From Nitratireductor kimnyeongensis (GTDB lineage Bacteria; Pseudomonadota; Alphaproteobacteria; Rhizobiales; Rhizobiaceae): a DNA stretch of 64,000 nt. Shown piece after piece: positions 48,236 to 56,106 of the stretch; within the stretch, counting starts at the first letter, position 1, and each line of letters opens with the position of its first letter. The translations under genes were made by a program, and so were the position numbers. The stretch spans positions 2,555,001 through 2,619,000 of the forward strand of contig NZ_CP078143.1 of NCBI RefSeq assembly GCF_019891395.1, read 5' to 3'. Under the pieces are notes generated by a model. The model was not told the DNA's origin. It saw nothing but the letters and a program-made list of their open reading frames with translations, and ran no database searches.

Positions 48236-49498
48236 TTGCCCACACCACCAATCGAGAACGACGCGCTTTTGCGCACCGTCGAGGCGCGTCAGGCGTCCAA
48301 GAACAACGTCGAGGCTGCGGCGGCGCTTGGCGTCGATGAGAAGACCGTGCGCCGGCATATGCGTCTAGCTGCGGAGCGCGGGATACTTGGAACTGAGCCG
48401 GTGCTGCCTGGGTATGCGATCAAGAGCATAGCCAGCAAGCAAGGCGACGCGTGGGTGAAGCAGACCCGCGAGCACGGCGAAGTATTCCAAGTTCCGGACG
48501 GCCATACGGCTAAGGGCTACAGCGCTCTTGTCGACGCGGACGGGCGCGTGATCCAGCAGTGGGTCAAAACGCGAGAGACGCCATCGGCTGTTGATATTGC
48601 GGATATCTTAGCGAAGCGCTTTGAGGCTTACACACCCGCTTCTCCTGCGGTGTTGAAGTCAACGTCTGGCGATTCCGACATCCACAATCTCATTCCGTGC
48701 AATGACTGGCATGTTGGAATGTTTTCGTGGGCGCGCGAGACTGACCAAAATTGGGATTTGAAGATTGGCCCGCGCGTCATTGGCGATGCGATAGATGAGG
48801 CCATAGCCCGTTCACCAAGCGCGCACACAGCCATTGTGCTTGGTGGCGGCGACCTTACTCATGCCGACAACAATGACAACCGCACAAAGAGATCCGGGAA
48901 TGTTCTGGATGTTGATGGCCGGCATCAAAAGGTTGTCGAGACGGCTGGCGAGCTCATGGTGCGCACTGTAGACGCTGCGCTACACAAGCACGATCGCGTG
49001 AAGGTCCGAAACCTAAAGGGCAACCATGACGATGAAACTGCGCCGGCAATCGCGTGGTTCCTCAAGGCTTGGTACCGGAATGAGCCGCGTGTCGATGTGG
49101 ACGTAGATCAGTCGCTTTTCTTCTACCACGAACACGGTCTTACAATGCTCGGTGCCACGCACGGTCACGCTGCGAAGCTCCGCGATATGCCTCAAATCAT
49201 GGCGACGCGACGCGCAGAGATGTGGGGGCGCACTCGATACCGTTACGCGCACGGCTTCCACGTTCACCACAAATCCGGATTCGTAACCGAACAGGGTGGC
49301 GTTGTCTGCGAGTCGCATCAGGCACCCATCCCGCAGGATGCATGGCACTACGGCGCGGGGTTCCTTTCCGGGAGATCCATTCAAACCATCAGTTACCACA
49401 AGAGCTACGGCGAGTTTAGCCGCGTGCGGGTAGCAATTCTGGATGGTGCGCCGTCTGCCGCAAACGACAACCGCAAAGCAGAGGAGAGGGCGGCGTGA
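48236..49498 (+). CDS. HTH-metallophosphoesterase fusion
   Basis: A 420-residue protein from TTG 48236, GAGG upstream after a long A/C-only leader. The N-terminus (SKNNVEAAAALGVDEKTVRRHMRLA) is a helix-turn-helix. The rest carries a calcineurin-like site: NDWHVG, GGGDLTHAD, LKGNHDDE, GATHGH and HGFHVHH give the metal ligands in order. It should be a DNA- or nucleotide-phosphodiesterase guided by an HTH; substrate unknown. Confidence 0.8.
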   Translation: MPTPPIENDALLRTVEARQASKNNVEAAAALGVDEKTVRRHMRLAAERGILGTEPVLPGYAIKSIASKQGDAWVKQTREHGEVFQVPDGHTAKGYSALVDADGRVIQQWVKTRETPSAVDIADILAKRFEAYTPASPAVLKSTSGDSDIHNLIPCNDWHVGMFSWARETDQNWDLKIGPRVIGDAIDEAIARSPSAHTAIVLGGGDLTHADNNDNRTKRSGNVLDVDGRHQKVVETAGELMVRTVDAALHKHDRVKVRNLKGNHDDETAPAIAWFLKAWYRNEPRVDVDVDQSLFFYHEHGLTMLGATHGHAAKLRDMPQIMATRRAEMWGRTRYRYAHGFHVHHKSGFVTEQGGVVCESHQAPIPQDAWHYGAGFLSGRSIQTISYHKSYGEFSRVRVAILDGAPSAANDNRKAEERAA

Positions 49499-49680
49499 GA
49501 ATCGAGATCCAACGCAATGAGACGAGTCAGCCGCTCATCTACGAAAGTGCGCTCAATGCCTACACGAAAGGGCCGATGTATTGCGTCCTGTTTGAGAAGG
49601 ACGGAGCGCGCGTCACACACAAGTTTCCGCTGTGCAGCTTGTTTCGCGTCATCGAGGACTACTTGCCCAGCAAGAAATAA
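49495..49680 (+). CDS. Small hypothetical protein
   Basis: A 61-residue protein from GTG 49495 overlapping the previous stop. Beta-strand pattern (MRIEIQRNETSQPLIYESA, YCVLFEKDGARVTHKFPL). No family is recognised. Confidence 0.6.
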   Translation: MRIEIQRNETSQPLIYESALNAYTKGPMYCVLFEKDGARVTHKFPLCSLFRVIEDYLPSKK

Positions 49681-49693
49681 GCGGGAGAAAACC

Positions 49694-50380
49694 ATGGGAC
49701 TTCTAGAAGGTGGATCGTGGAAGGCCGAAACCTTCGGTCCGCTCCACATGTACGGCATTCACGGCGATAACGACAATGCGCCGGACCATATACCAAAATA
49801 TGGGGCAAACGGCGGCCTTGTGCCTGCTGCGCGCACCGGCCAATTCATGCAGACATACAGCGGCCGCAAGTTTTGGCCTCTGGATCCGCGCGCGGAAGAT
49901 GTCTGCATCCAAGACATCGCGCACAGCCTGTCGATGCAGTGCCGCTACGCCGGTCATTGCCAGCAGTTCTACAGCGTTGCTGAGCATTCCGTGCTTATCG
50001 CGCAGTGGCTGTTGGTTCAGGGCCACGGCGCAGAGGTGGCGCTTTGCGGTCTGCTGCATGACGCAACTGAGGCCTTCCTTGTCGATCTGCCGCGACCGGT
50101 AAAGGCGGACATGCCACGCTACAAGCAGGCGGAAATCCGATTGTGGCGCGTTATCGCGGATGCGTTTGACCTTCCGGAGGAAGTGCCGGCGATTGTGCAC
50201 GAGGCTGACGATCGCATTCTGGCGGACGAGATCGCCCAAAACATGAGGTGGATGCCTTGGCATGACGAACACAAAAATCCGCTAGGTATCGAGTTGCAGT
50301 TCTGGACGCCGGAGGCATCAGAGGAGCAGTTCCTGCGCACTTACGGCAACCTGGTGATGGCGAGGGAGTGGGCGGCGTGA
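49694..50380 (+). CDS. HD-domain nucleotidohydrolase (YfbR-like)
   Basis: A 228-residue protein from ATG 49694 (GGGAGAAAACC upstream). The HD signature is VAEHSVLIAQWL...CGLLHDATEAFLVDLPRPVK, as in 5'-deoxynucleotidases that remove phosphate from dNMPs. In phages such enzymes adjust nucleotide pools or make precursors for modified bases. It is close to a dNMP-kinase-like gene, supporting a nucleotide role. Confidence 0.85.
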   Translation: MGLLEGGSWKAETFGPLHMYGIHGDNDNAPDHIPKYGANGGLVPAARTGQFMQTYSGRKFWPLDPRAEDVCIQDIAHSLSMQCRYAGHCQQFYSVAEHSVLIAQWLLVQGHGAEVALCGLLHDATEAFLVDLPRPVKADMPRYKQAEIRLWRVIADAFDLPEEVPAIVHEADDRILADEIAQNMRWMPWHDEHKNPLGIELQFWTPEASEEQFLRTYGNLVMAREWAA

Positions 50381-50568
50381 CAATCCAAATTACCAAGAAC
50401 TTCACGTTGCGGCGGGTTGCAGGGCAATTGACCGCAAATATTGGCCCGTTCTCGGAAGTGTTCACCGCAGCGCAGGCGCGCGACGCAGCCGAGGCATTCA
50501 ACATCATGGCTGTGATGCTTGAGGCGGATGGGGATGTTGCGGATGTGGAAGAGGAGGAAGCGGAGTGA
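50377..50568 (+). CDS. Small acidic protein
   Basis: A 63-residue protein from GTG 50377 in a GTGA overlap (GTG 50368 also possible). A beta start (VTIQITKNFTLRRVAGQL) precedes an acidic helix ending VEEEEAE. Unknown. Confidence 0.6.
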   Translation: MTIQITKNFTLRRVAGQLTANIGPFSEVFTAAQARDAAEAFNIMAVMLEADGDVADVEEEEAE

Positions 50569-50762
50569 GCGAGATACCGGAAGATATTGAGGTGATGGCG
50601 CAGGCGGAGCTGGACAAAGGAGAGATGGCAATTGTCACCGTTGCTCGTGCCATCCTTGCTGAGCGCAAGAGGTGCGCTGAGATATGTGAGCGCATTGAGC
50701 ATACCGGTGGCGGCATTGAGCACGCTGCAGATGCAATAATGGGGGAGATCGACATTCCATGA
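50565..50762 (+). CDS. Small hypothetical protein
   Basis: A 65-residue protein from GTG 50565, overlapping 4 bases. VTVARAILAERKRCAEICERIEH is the helix found at the start of many small Rhizobiales phage proteins with a Cys. Unknown role. Confidence 0.6.
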   Translation: MSEIPEDIEVMAQAELDKGEMAIVTVARAILAERKRCAEICERIEHTGGGIEHAADAIMGEIDIP

Positions 50763-50989
50763 CCATGTTCCCCGACACAACCCGCCGGCTGCTTGAGGCC
50801 GGCCACAATCCGCAGCCGCTCGAACGCGCGGCGATGGAAAACTTCATGGCGGTTGGCCGCCATGAGAAAGGGCATCTGGAGCGCGGCGCGATCTACGCTC
50901 CGGATATCGTAACCGAAGGTTTCTGGCGCGTGTTCCGCGAGGCAGCGCGTGTGCTGCGAGGCGGCGATAGAAAGATGGAGGCAGCTTGA
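50759..50989 (+). CDS. Small hypothetical protein
   Basis: A 76-residue protein in an ATGA overlap. TTRRLLEAGHNPQPLERAAMENFMAVGRHEKGHLERG has the mixed charge of a DNA- or RNA-associated peptide. Unknown. Confidence 0.6.
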   Translation: MTMFPDTTRRLLEAGHNPQPLERAAMENFMAVGRHEKGHLERGAIYAPDIVTEGFWRVFREAARVLRGGDRKMEAA

Positions 50990-51180
50990 TGTACGAGCGC
51001 GAGGAGATGACCGGCCGAAGCCGGCACAGGGCGGATAAGTGCGGCTTGCTGATATTGCAGGTCGAGTGCTGGCGTCCCGGTCGTGCGCCAGACATTCCGT
51101 ATTGGCGGGACGCCAAGGCGGAAGACCTTACCGTGAGCAACAGCATCCCGGATTGTGCAGCATGGGAAGGGGCGGTGTGA
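50989..51180 (+). CDS. Small hypothetical protein
   Basis: A 63-residue protein starting in the previous TGA. GLLILQVECWRPGRAPDIPYWRDAKAEDL suggests a beta-alpha fold. It is coupled to the next gene at its stop. Confidence 0.55.
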   Translation: MYEREEMTGRSRHRADKCGLLILQVECWRPGRAPDIPYWRDAKAEDLTVSNSIPDCAAWEGAV

Positions 51181-51359
51181 TGGGCGAAAGAGAAAAGGCT
51201 TGTGGAGGTGGGTATCCAAGGTCTCTGTCGGCTGCTCTACGGCGCGCCTCTGATGTTGATGTTTCAGGCAACAAAATCGTTCTTGATTTCAAGAACCAAG
51301 ACAACGCTGATGCGGCTTACGATTGGCTGCTTCACATTAAAGATTGGCGCAACCAATGA
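51180..51359 (+). CDS. Small hypothetical protein
   Basis: A 59-residue protein whose ATG shares the A of the previous TGA. VDVSGNKIVLDFKNQDNADAAYDWLLHI suggests one alpha/beta unit. Unknown. Confidence 0.55.
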   Translation: MGEREKACGGGYPRSLSAALRRASDVDVSGNKIVLDFKNQDNADAAYDWLLHIKDWRNQ

Positions 51360-51628
51360 AACCCGGCGACAAGGTCATCTGCATCGATGACACGTTCCCG
51401 TCTGGCGTTGGCCCGCAAGGCATCCGCGCCGGTGGGGAATACACGGTGCGCAGCATTGGCACCGTCACGCATCCGCTCGACGGCACGTATCGCGGTGTGC
51501 GGCTTGAGGAAGTCGTGCGCGGTGAAGACCCGGCCGGCTATTGCGAGCCTGACCTGCCGTTCCGCGCAAGCCGCTTTCGGCCTGTAGTTTCGGGCGTCAG
51601 CAAGAAGGAATTGGAGGAGGTGGTATGA
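51356..51628 (+). CDS. SH3-like small protein
   Basis: A 90-residue protein from ATG 51356 (ATGA overlap). KPGDKVICIDDTFPSGVGPQGI, then GEYTVRSIG is the pattern of a small SH3/KOW-like barrel, similar in style to the start of the protein at 3226. Unknown partner. Confidence 0.6.
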   Translation: MKPGDKVICIDDTFPSGVGPQGIRAGGEYTVRSIGTVTHPLDGTYRGVRLEEVVRGEDPAGYCEPDLPFRASRFRPVVSGVSKKELEEVV

Positions 51629-52230
51629 CCCCCATCAACGACAACAACCCAACCCCAGCCAACCGCCCCGTCATGGTCGGCCTGACCGGCAAACGCAACG
51701 TGGGTAAGACGACGCTGGCCAATCTCTTGGAGGAGGAGTTTGGCTTCAACCGCATCCATGCGTTCGGCGCCGGTAAGGAGGCCGCACTGACCTGGTTCGC
51801 GGAGGCGACCGGCAATGTGGACCGTGCGGTGCGTATGGTCTATGGCGACCTGAAAGACAAACCGTGCGCAGACCTGCCTGGCGGTGTAGCGCCGCGCTAC
51901 TTCCTGGAGAAGTTCGGCCACTTCATGGGCGTGGATTTGGGAGTCGACTGGACGCTGGCCGTCGAAATCAACAAGGCCCGCCGTGAAAGTCCACACGCGC
52001 CGATCGTCGTTGAATCGGTGGTCTATGAGGCGGAATGGTTCCGTCGTGCTGGTGGCGTCATTGTGCGGCTCGAGCGGCCGGATTTTAAAAGCCCGGAAGG
52101 CGTTGAGAGCGACGCGGCGCAGGGGCTCATTGATGCCGATGTGACAATCTCTGCCGGTAGCGTCGAAGAACTGGAGCAGGAAGGCCGGCGCTTGGTGGAT
52201 TGGCTGGCTGGTGAGAGGAGGGCTGCTTGA
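51625..52230 (+). CDS. Deoxynucleoside monophosphate kinase-like protein
   Basis: A 201-residue protein. VGLTGKRNVGKTTLANLL is the P-loop; RYFLEKFGHFMG and VDWTLAVEINKAR, then VVESVVYEAEWFRRAGG correspond to the substrate-side elements of phage dNMP kinases. It would convert dNMPs to dNDPs. It works well with the HD enzyme upstream. NDN motif near the start. Confidence 0.78.
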   Translation: MTPINDNNPTPANRPVMVGLTGKRNVGKTTLANLLEEEFGFNRIHAFGAGKEAALTWFAEATGNVDRAVRMVYGDLKDKPCADLPGGVAPRYFLEKFGHFMGVDLGVDWTLAVEINKARRESPHAPIVVESVVYEAEWFRRAGGVIVRLERPDFKSPEGVESDAAQGLIDADVTISAGSVEELEQEGRRLVDWLAGERRAA

Positions 52231-52526
52231 TGCAGAAGGCATACAGCAGGCTGCCGGGTTATCGAGGTTGTAGGTACGATCCATTATGCGGCTGGTTCGT
52301 GATCAGGAACGTGCGAGAGGCTGGATATACACCGCCGTCGCCACTTCTATATTGGTGCGTAACGAGCATGAATGCGGGGGAAATGATCTTCACCGAAACT
52401 CTGAGGGAGGCTAGGGAAATAGCTGCCACCGCGTCTGATGGTGTCGGGCTAGATAGGTGGAGGTGGGAGGCCAAGCAAGCAGGGTCGGCAAGGGTTCTTA
52501 GTTTCAAGGCTGCAAAGGCCGCATGA
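52230..52526 (+). CDS. Hypothetical protein
   Basis: A 98-residue protein with ATG overlapping the previous TGA. Aromatic/proline-rich first half (YDPLCGWFVIRNVREAGYTPPSP), basic helix at the end. Unknown. Confidence 0.55.
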   Translation: MQKAYSRLPGYRGCRYDPLCGWFVIRNVREAGYTPPSPLLYWCVTSMNAGEMIFTETLREAREIAATASDGVGLDRWRWEAKQAGSARVLSFKAAKAA

Positions 52527-52732
52527 CCACCGCCGAAGCTTACGAGCTGGCCGCCCGATGGCACGACAAGCAGGCGCAGGGATGCCGCGAGATTGCCGCA
52601 GACGAACCGCGCATCAGTGCCGAAATCCGAGAGCGCGCGCGTGAGGCCGCCAAGCACCACGCGGCCAGTGCGGCGGGGCTTAGGCTGGCCTCAACAAGAG
52701 AGCGACGGCTCAAGTTGCTATCGCTCCCATAG
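52523..52732 (+). CDS. Small helical protein
   Basis: A 69-residue protein, last of the rightward operon. Highly helical, with alternating Ala, Arg and Glu (ELAARWHDKQAQGCREIAAD, RERAREAAKHHAASAAG). Unknown. Confidence 0.55.
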   Translation: MTTAEAYELAARWHDKQAQGCREIAADEPRISAEIRERAREAAKHHAASAAGLRLASTRERRLKLLSLP

Positions 52733-52737
52733 AGACA

Positions 52738-52759
52738 GGGCCGCGAGAGCGGCCCTTTT
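52738..52759 (+). terminator. Terminator between converging operons
   Basis: GGGCCGC-GAGA-GCGGCCC stem-loop with TTTT. It ends the rightward operon and touches the stop of the leftward one. Confidence 0.85.
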
Positions 52760-52938
52760 CAATCTTCCAAAGCTGCAAGAAGCTTTTCGTACATCTCGAT
52801 AAGGCGATCGTGCTCCTTGGCAAGTGCCTGCGCGTCTTGGTCGTTGACACTCCAAGATTCTTCTAGAACCCAATCCCGCATTTCTTTCTGGTGCTTGATA
52901 GCCGCCTTCAGCCCGTCAATTCGCTGTTGTATTGTCAT
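52759..52938 (-). CDS. Small coiled-coil protein
   Basis: A 59-residue protein from ATG 52938 with GGAGG upstream. It is helical and heptad-like (QQRIDGLKAAIKHQKEMRDWVLEES). Last gene of the leftward operon. Unknown. Confidence 0.65.
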   Translation of the reverse strand: MTIQQRIDGLKAAIKHQKEMRDWVLEESWSVNDQDAQALAKEHDRLIEMYEKLLAALED

Positions 52939-53252
52939 CGTACCTCCTCCACTGCCTTCTTGCCGCGCTCCCGCGCGTCGTGGACCTCGGTCTCGGACAA
53001 GTCGGCCGCCCGCTTGAATGACGTGTCGCGCGGCCAAGCCTGCGGAACGATCGCTTCCCACTTGTCGCCGCTGAACGTGCCAGGGAACATCCGCTCGATT
53101 TCCTTCATGCAGGTGCGCATGGCGGTTAGCAGCGCCGTGGCGCGCTTTGCATCGCCGGCTAGCGCCGCTTTGCGCTCTGCCTCTTCTTGTTTCTGAAGTT
53201 CCGCCTCTAATGCGGCAATTTCTGCGCGGATATGTTCTGCTGTCTTGGTCAT
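52935..53252 (-). CDS. Coiled-coil phage protein
   Basis: A 105-residue protein. Long charged helix (AEHIRAEIAALEAELQKQEEAERKAALAG) and a second half (MFPGTFSGDKWEAIVPQ). A terminator lies just upstream, with TATAAC in the gap that could be a -10 for its own promoter. Unknown. Confidence 0.7.
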   Translation of the reverse strand: MTKTAEHIRAEIAALEAELQKQEEAERKAALAGDAKRATALLTAMRTCMKEIERMFPGTFSGDKWEAIVPQAWPRDTSFKRAADLSETEVHDARERGKKAVEEVR

Positions 53253-53280
53253 GTATCGCTCCTGTAGATGGAGCGGTTAT

Positions 53281-53312
53281 AGAAAACCCGCCGTGCTGTA
53301 GCAAGGCGGGTT
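53281..53312 (-). terminator. Minus-strand terminator inside the leftward operon
   Basis: AACCCGCC/GGCGGGTT stem, 12-base loop, followed on the minus strand by TTTTC. Confidence 0.65.
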
Positions 53313-53321
53313 GTTGTGGGG

Positions 53322-53573
53322 TTAGGCGAGGAGAGTGCGACGGGCATCACGTAATGCATCTGCGGAAGTGTAGCGTAGAGAGCCCTGCGCTCTTTTCATC
53401 CGCGATGCAAGGAGCGCCGTAGCATCATCTCGACTGACGCCGGCAGATGCCGCCCTTGCGTAGTAGTCATCAAGATCGCGCATCATGCGAAGCTGCCATG
53501 GTTGCAATTTGATTCCAAGCTCGCTTCCACAGTGCGACTTTGAGACCGCGCTGGCAAGAGATTCCAGTGTCAT
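53322..53573 (-). CDS. Hypothetical protein
   Basis: An 83-residue protein overlapping the upstream gene by 4 bases. It has LGIKLQPWQLRMMRDLDDYYARAASAGVSRDDA, which is helical, and a basic end. Unknown. Confidence 0.65.
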   Translation of the reverse strand: MTLESLASAVSKSHCGSELGIKLQPWQLRMMRDLDDYYARAASAGVSRDDATALLASRMKRAQGSLRYTSADALRDARRTLLA

Positions 53574-53782
53574 AACGCTTCTCCCTTCCGCGCCAGTTCC
53601 AAGGCGGCGTCGATTTGTTCTAGCATGCCCTCGTCGCGAAGAACACGCGGCACGCCGTCACGCACATTCTCCAAAGCCGCCACCAGAGCGTCGATGATTT
53701 CCTTGTCGGTCGGTGGCGCCACCTTCACCGGAGGCGCGTGCATGAAGCGACCGCTGGTCCAGTCGCGGTGGTCGTTAGACAT
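53570..53782 (-). CDS. Hypothetical protein
   Basis: A 70-residue protein; APPTDKEIIDALVAALENVRDGVPRVL is helical and resembles small phage accessory proteins found beside Ead/Lar genes. ATG overlaps the next gene start. Confidence 0.6.
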   Translation of the reverse strand: MSNDHRDWTSGRFMHAPPVKVAPPTDKEIIDALVAALENVRDGVPRVLRDEGMLEQIDAALELARKGEAL

Positions 53783-54171
53783 TAGTCTCCTCCTTTGCGC
53801 GCGCGCTCGAGTGCGTCGCCGGCCATTTGATAAGCGAGACTGCCGTACGGCAAGTCAGCGGCTCTGAACTCGGCACACATAGCTTCCAGCGCTTCGACAA
53901 GCTGGTTGTGCATTGCCGCCTTGCGGTATGCATCAATCCGTCGCTCTGTTGATTCGTTCAGCCGTTCGCGGATGGCAGTGCGACACGCCTCGACATCGGC
54001 CAGAAACATATGACCAACTCGCTGGCCAAAATATTCGGAACCGCCTGGCGTCAAGTTGGTGAGGGCGAATGTAGCCTGCTGCGCGAATTCTCGAAGAACT
54101 CTGTTCTCTGAAAGCGCCCTATCAAGCAGTTCGTCGCGCTCCGCTTCAATTTCATCGTCATGCAGTCCCAT
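53782..54171 (-). CDS. Hypothetical protein
   Basis: A 129-residue protein from ATG 54171. It begins LHDDEIEAERDELLDRALSEN, so an acidic coil, then FALTNLTPGGSEYF and a helix of R/E residues. The start overlaps the upstream gene by 14 bases. Unknown. Confidence 0.65.
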   Translation of the reverse strand: MGLHDDEIEAERDELLDRALSENRVLREFAQQATFALTNLTPGGSEYFGQRVGHMFLADVEACRTAIRERLNESTERRIDAYRKAAMHNQLVEALEAMCAEFRAADLPYGSLAYQMAGDALERARKGGD

Positions 54172-54454
54172 TGACGTTAGCCTCCTTTTCCAAGCTCCCA
54201 ATGCCATCAACAACCGGCCAGCACGGCCCCGGCACAACCTCGATGTATTCGGGATTAGCGAGGTGCGACAACGCGCTGTCGGGAAAGATATCAGAGAACT
54301 GTTTCATAAGCGTCTCACGCGCCACCCGTTGCGCTTCCCGCTGAACATCGTGCCAGCTCGCATCGCTTTCGATAAGGAAGTCTGAGCTCAGCATCCGGCA
54401 TTCTGCCTTGCCTTTGTATCGAAACCTTATCGCGTAGTAGCGTCTCATGTTCAT
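54158..54454 (-). CDS. Hypothetical protein, first of the leftward operon
   Basis: A 98-residue protein from ATG 54454; an A/C-only leader with AAAGGA precedes it. YYAIRFRYKGKAECRMLSSDFL is beta-type; WHDVQREAQRVARETLMKQF helical. First product from the tandem-operator promoter. Unknown. Confidence 0.7.
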   Translation of the reverse strand: MNMRRYYAIRFRYKGKAECRMLSSDFLIESDASWHDVQREAQRVARETLMKQFSDIFPDSALSHLANPEYIEVVPGPCWPVVDGIGSLEKEANVNGTA

Positions 54455-54486
54455 GGTGAAATCCTTTGTGGTGTGTGTTCTGGAGA

Positions 54487-54536
54487 GTAATATGCGCTAT
54501 CGCATATTCTGTCAAGCGCGATATGCGCTTTCGCAT
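54487..54536 (-). promoter_or_regulatory. Leftward promoter with tandem operators
   Basis: TTGACA (54510-54515 on the minus strand), 17 bp, TATTAC (54487-54492). Operators ATGCGCTATCGCAT (54492-54505) and ATGCGCTTTCGCAT (54523-54536), 31 bp apart centre to centre as at 13248/13279. Confidence 0.85.
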
Positions 54537-54577
54537 TTGGCTTGACTCCACCCCACCATCGTTCCTATTTTGTTCCA

Positions 54578-54850
54578 ATGCAAATCGAAACACTTGGCGA
54601 TGCCTGGGCACACTCTGCGACGGTCTGGATGCGCTGCGCTTGGGGCAAGCGCGACGGTCTGAAGTCTATTCGCGAATGCACCTACAGCAGCTATCTCGAT
54701 ATGGAGACGCTGATTTGCACACGCGGCCGGAACTTTCCAATCGGTCTATTGTCGTCGCGCCTCAAGTGCCCGCGCTGCGGAAGCATGCGGGTGAGGGTGG
54801 TATGGGAGTTCCCGTCCAGAGCGCACGAAGGCAGGGCGGTTGTGGGTTAG
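54578..54850 (+). CDS. Small zinc-ribbon protein near attR
   Basis: A 90-residue protein; ATG 54578 follows a TTGACT-type element (54542) and CTATTT, so the mRNA may be nearly leaderless. It has an ARG/CYS-rich start (WMRCAWGKRDGLKSIREC) and one CPRCG pair. It is the last gene before the att site. Unknown. Confidence 0.55.
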   Translation: MQIETLGDAWAHSATVWMRCAWGKRDGLKSIRECTYSSYLDMETLICTRGRNFPIGLLSSRLKCPRCGSMRVRVVWEFPSRAHEGRAVVG

Positions 54851-54859
54851 GGGCGAAAA

Positions 54860-54878
54860 TTGTACAAAACCTGTACAA
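54860..54878. repeat. TTGTACA inverted repeat near attR
   Basis: TTGTACA-AAACC-TGTACAA, 7-bp perfect arms. Its position 60 bases from the tRNA end suggests a recombinase or excisionase arm site. Confidence 0.45.
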
Positions 54879-54935
54879 CAGACCGGAAAAAACCCGCAAA
54901 CCCTTTCAAAATACGGGGTTGCAAAATTAGCCCTA

Positions 54936-54984
54936 ACCCTTGGTAAGGGAGAGGTCGAGAGTTCAAATCTCTCCGGCAGCACCA
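54936..54984 (+). other. attR: 3' half of tRNA-Thr(GGU)
   Basis: ACCCTTGGTAAGGG (anticodon arm), T-arm GAGAG-TTCAAAT-CTCTC and ending CCA: the 3' half of a threonine tRNA with anticodon GGU. No 5' half is present before it. This is the usual footprint of integration into a tRNA gene. Confidence 0.8.
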
Positions 54985-55080
54985 TCAAATCAACCACTTG
55001 TCTGGCACCCGTCTTTCTGTCGTGACAGAAACTCCCGTCTTTCGATCCTCGATGTGATGTCGGCCTGAAACTCCGGATGA

Positions 55081-55362
55081 TGGTGGCCGTTCACGATCCT
55101 CGATCATTTTCAGGCTTGTTCCCGCATACTCGGCCGCGTCCCATCTTCCGAGGAAGCCAGAGAGGCAGCGCGGAATGCGAATGGGCAGACGGCGATTTCT
55201 CGTCTCGGTCTCGCCAGCACCGCGCCGATGGATGATGCCGGCCTTCGTATCCACACGGCCGCCCAGGGTGTTCACCATCCATCCCAGACGATTGAAAAGC
55301 CGGAGGTCAAAGACCCCGAAAACCTCGACAAGCCAATGGCAAAGAACAAAACGTGTGGATGA
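55081..55362 (+). pseudogene. C-terminal fragment of an unrecognised host protein
   Basis: A 93-codon frame with no start after a TGA. It reads NANGQTAISRLGLASTAPMD, then IHTAAQGVHHPSQ and ends KNKTCG. Composition is protein-like, but no family is recognised. It may be a gene truncated by the integration or earlier rearrangement. Confidence 0.35.
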
Positions 55363-55478
55363 GCGGAGTGTCAGAAGCCAGCCTAGAGCGGACCCTCGGG
55401 CAGAACCTGCCGCACTTCCTCGTGGAACCTTCCTACCTGCGCAAAGTTAAGGAGCGCGGGGCAATTTGGAGATTCACG

Positions 55479-55952
55479 ATGAAGTCACTGAATGAACTGT
55501 TCGAGCACACACTGCAGGATATCTACTACGCCGAAAACGCCATCACCAAAGCTCTTCCGAAAGTCGCAAAGGCTGCGAAAAGTTCTGAGCTGAAGAAGGT
55601 GGCTGAAGAACATCTCGGTGAGACAAAGGATCAGATCAAGAAGCTGGAAGCGGTGTTCAAATCCATCGGCAAGAAGCCCGAGGGCGAAAAGTGCGATGCG
55701 ATTGAAGGCCTCATCAAGGAAGCTGACGGTCTGATGGAGGAGGCGTCGGGAACGGCGCTGGATGCCGGATTACTGGCTGCTTGCCAGGCGGTGGAGCATT
55801 ACGAGATCGCTCGCTACGGGTCACTCCGCGAATGGGCGAAGTTGCTTGGCCATGAAGAGGCACACAATCTTCTGGGCGAAATCCTTGATCAGGAGAAGGC
55901 GGCCAACAGCAAGCTTACGAACCTGGCTGTTTCGAAAGTGAACAAAAAGTAG
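55479..55952 (+). CDS. DUF892 ferritin-like protein (YciE/YciF family)
   Basis: A 157-residue, fully helical protein from ATG 55479 (GGAG upstream). LFEHTLQDIYYAENAITKALPKVAKAA and the second pair of helices (ACQAVEHYEIARYGSLREWAKLLG with HEEAHNLLGEIL) carry the Glu/His positions of this stress-induced di-iron-like family. The function is thought to be stress protection. First intact host gene after attR. Confidence 0.9.
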   Translation: MKSLNELFEHTLQDIYYAENAITKALPKVAKAAKSSELKKVAEEHLGETKDQIKKLEAVFKSIGKKPEGEKCDAIEGLIKEADGLMEEASGTALDAGLLAACQAVEHYEIARYGSLREWAKLLGHEEAHNLLGEILDQEKAANSKLTNLAVSKVNKK

Positions 55953-56106
55953 GTCACTTCCAGCCGAAGAGCTTTTTGCCCCGTCGCCCAAGGGTGGCGG
56001 GGTGCCTGTTCGGGCACGTGGGCCCATTCCCAAAATCCTAAATCCGTGGCCGGTATGGGTCGGGCCCACTCTGAGGGAGAAAACCAAGATTTTTGATCGG
56101 GGGTCT

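Noticed and set aside
55175..55450. Basic frame between attR and DUF892
   Set aside because: Arg/Ser/Pro-rich composition of a shadow; the alternative frame 55081-55362 looks more protein-like.
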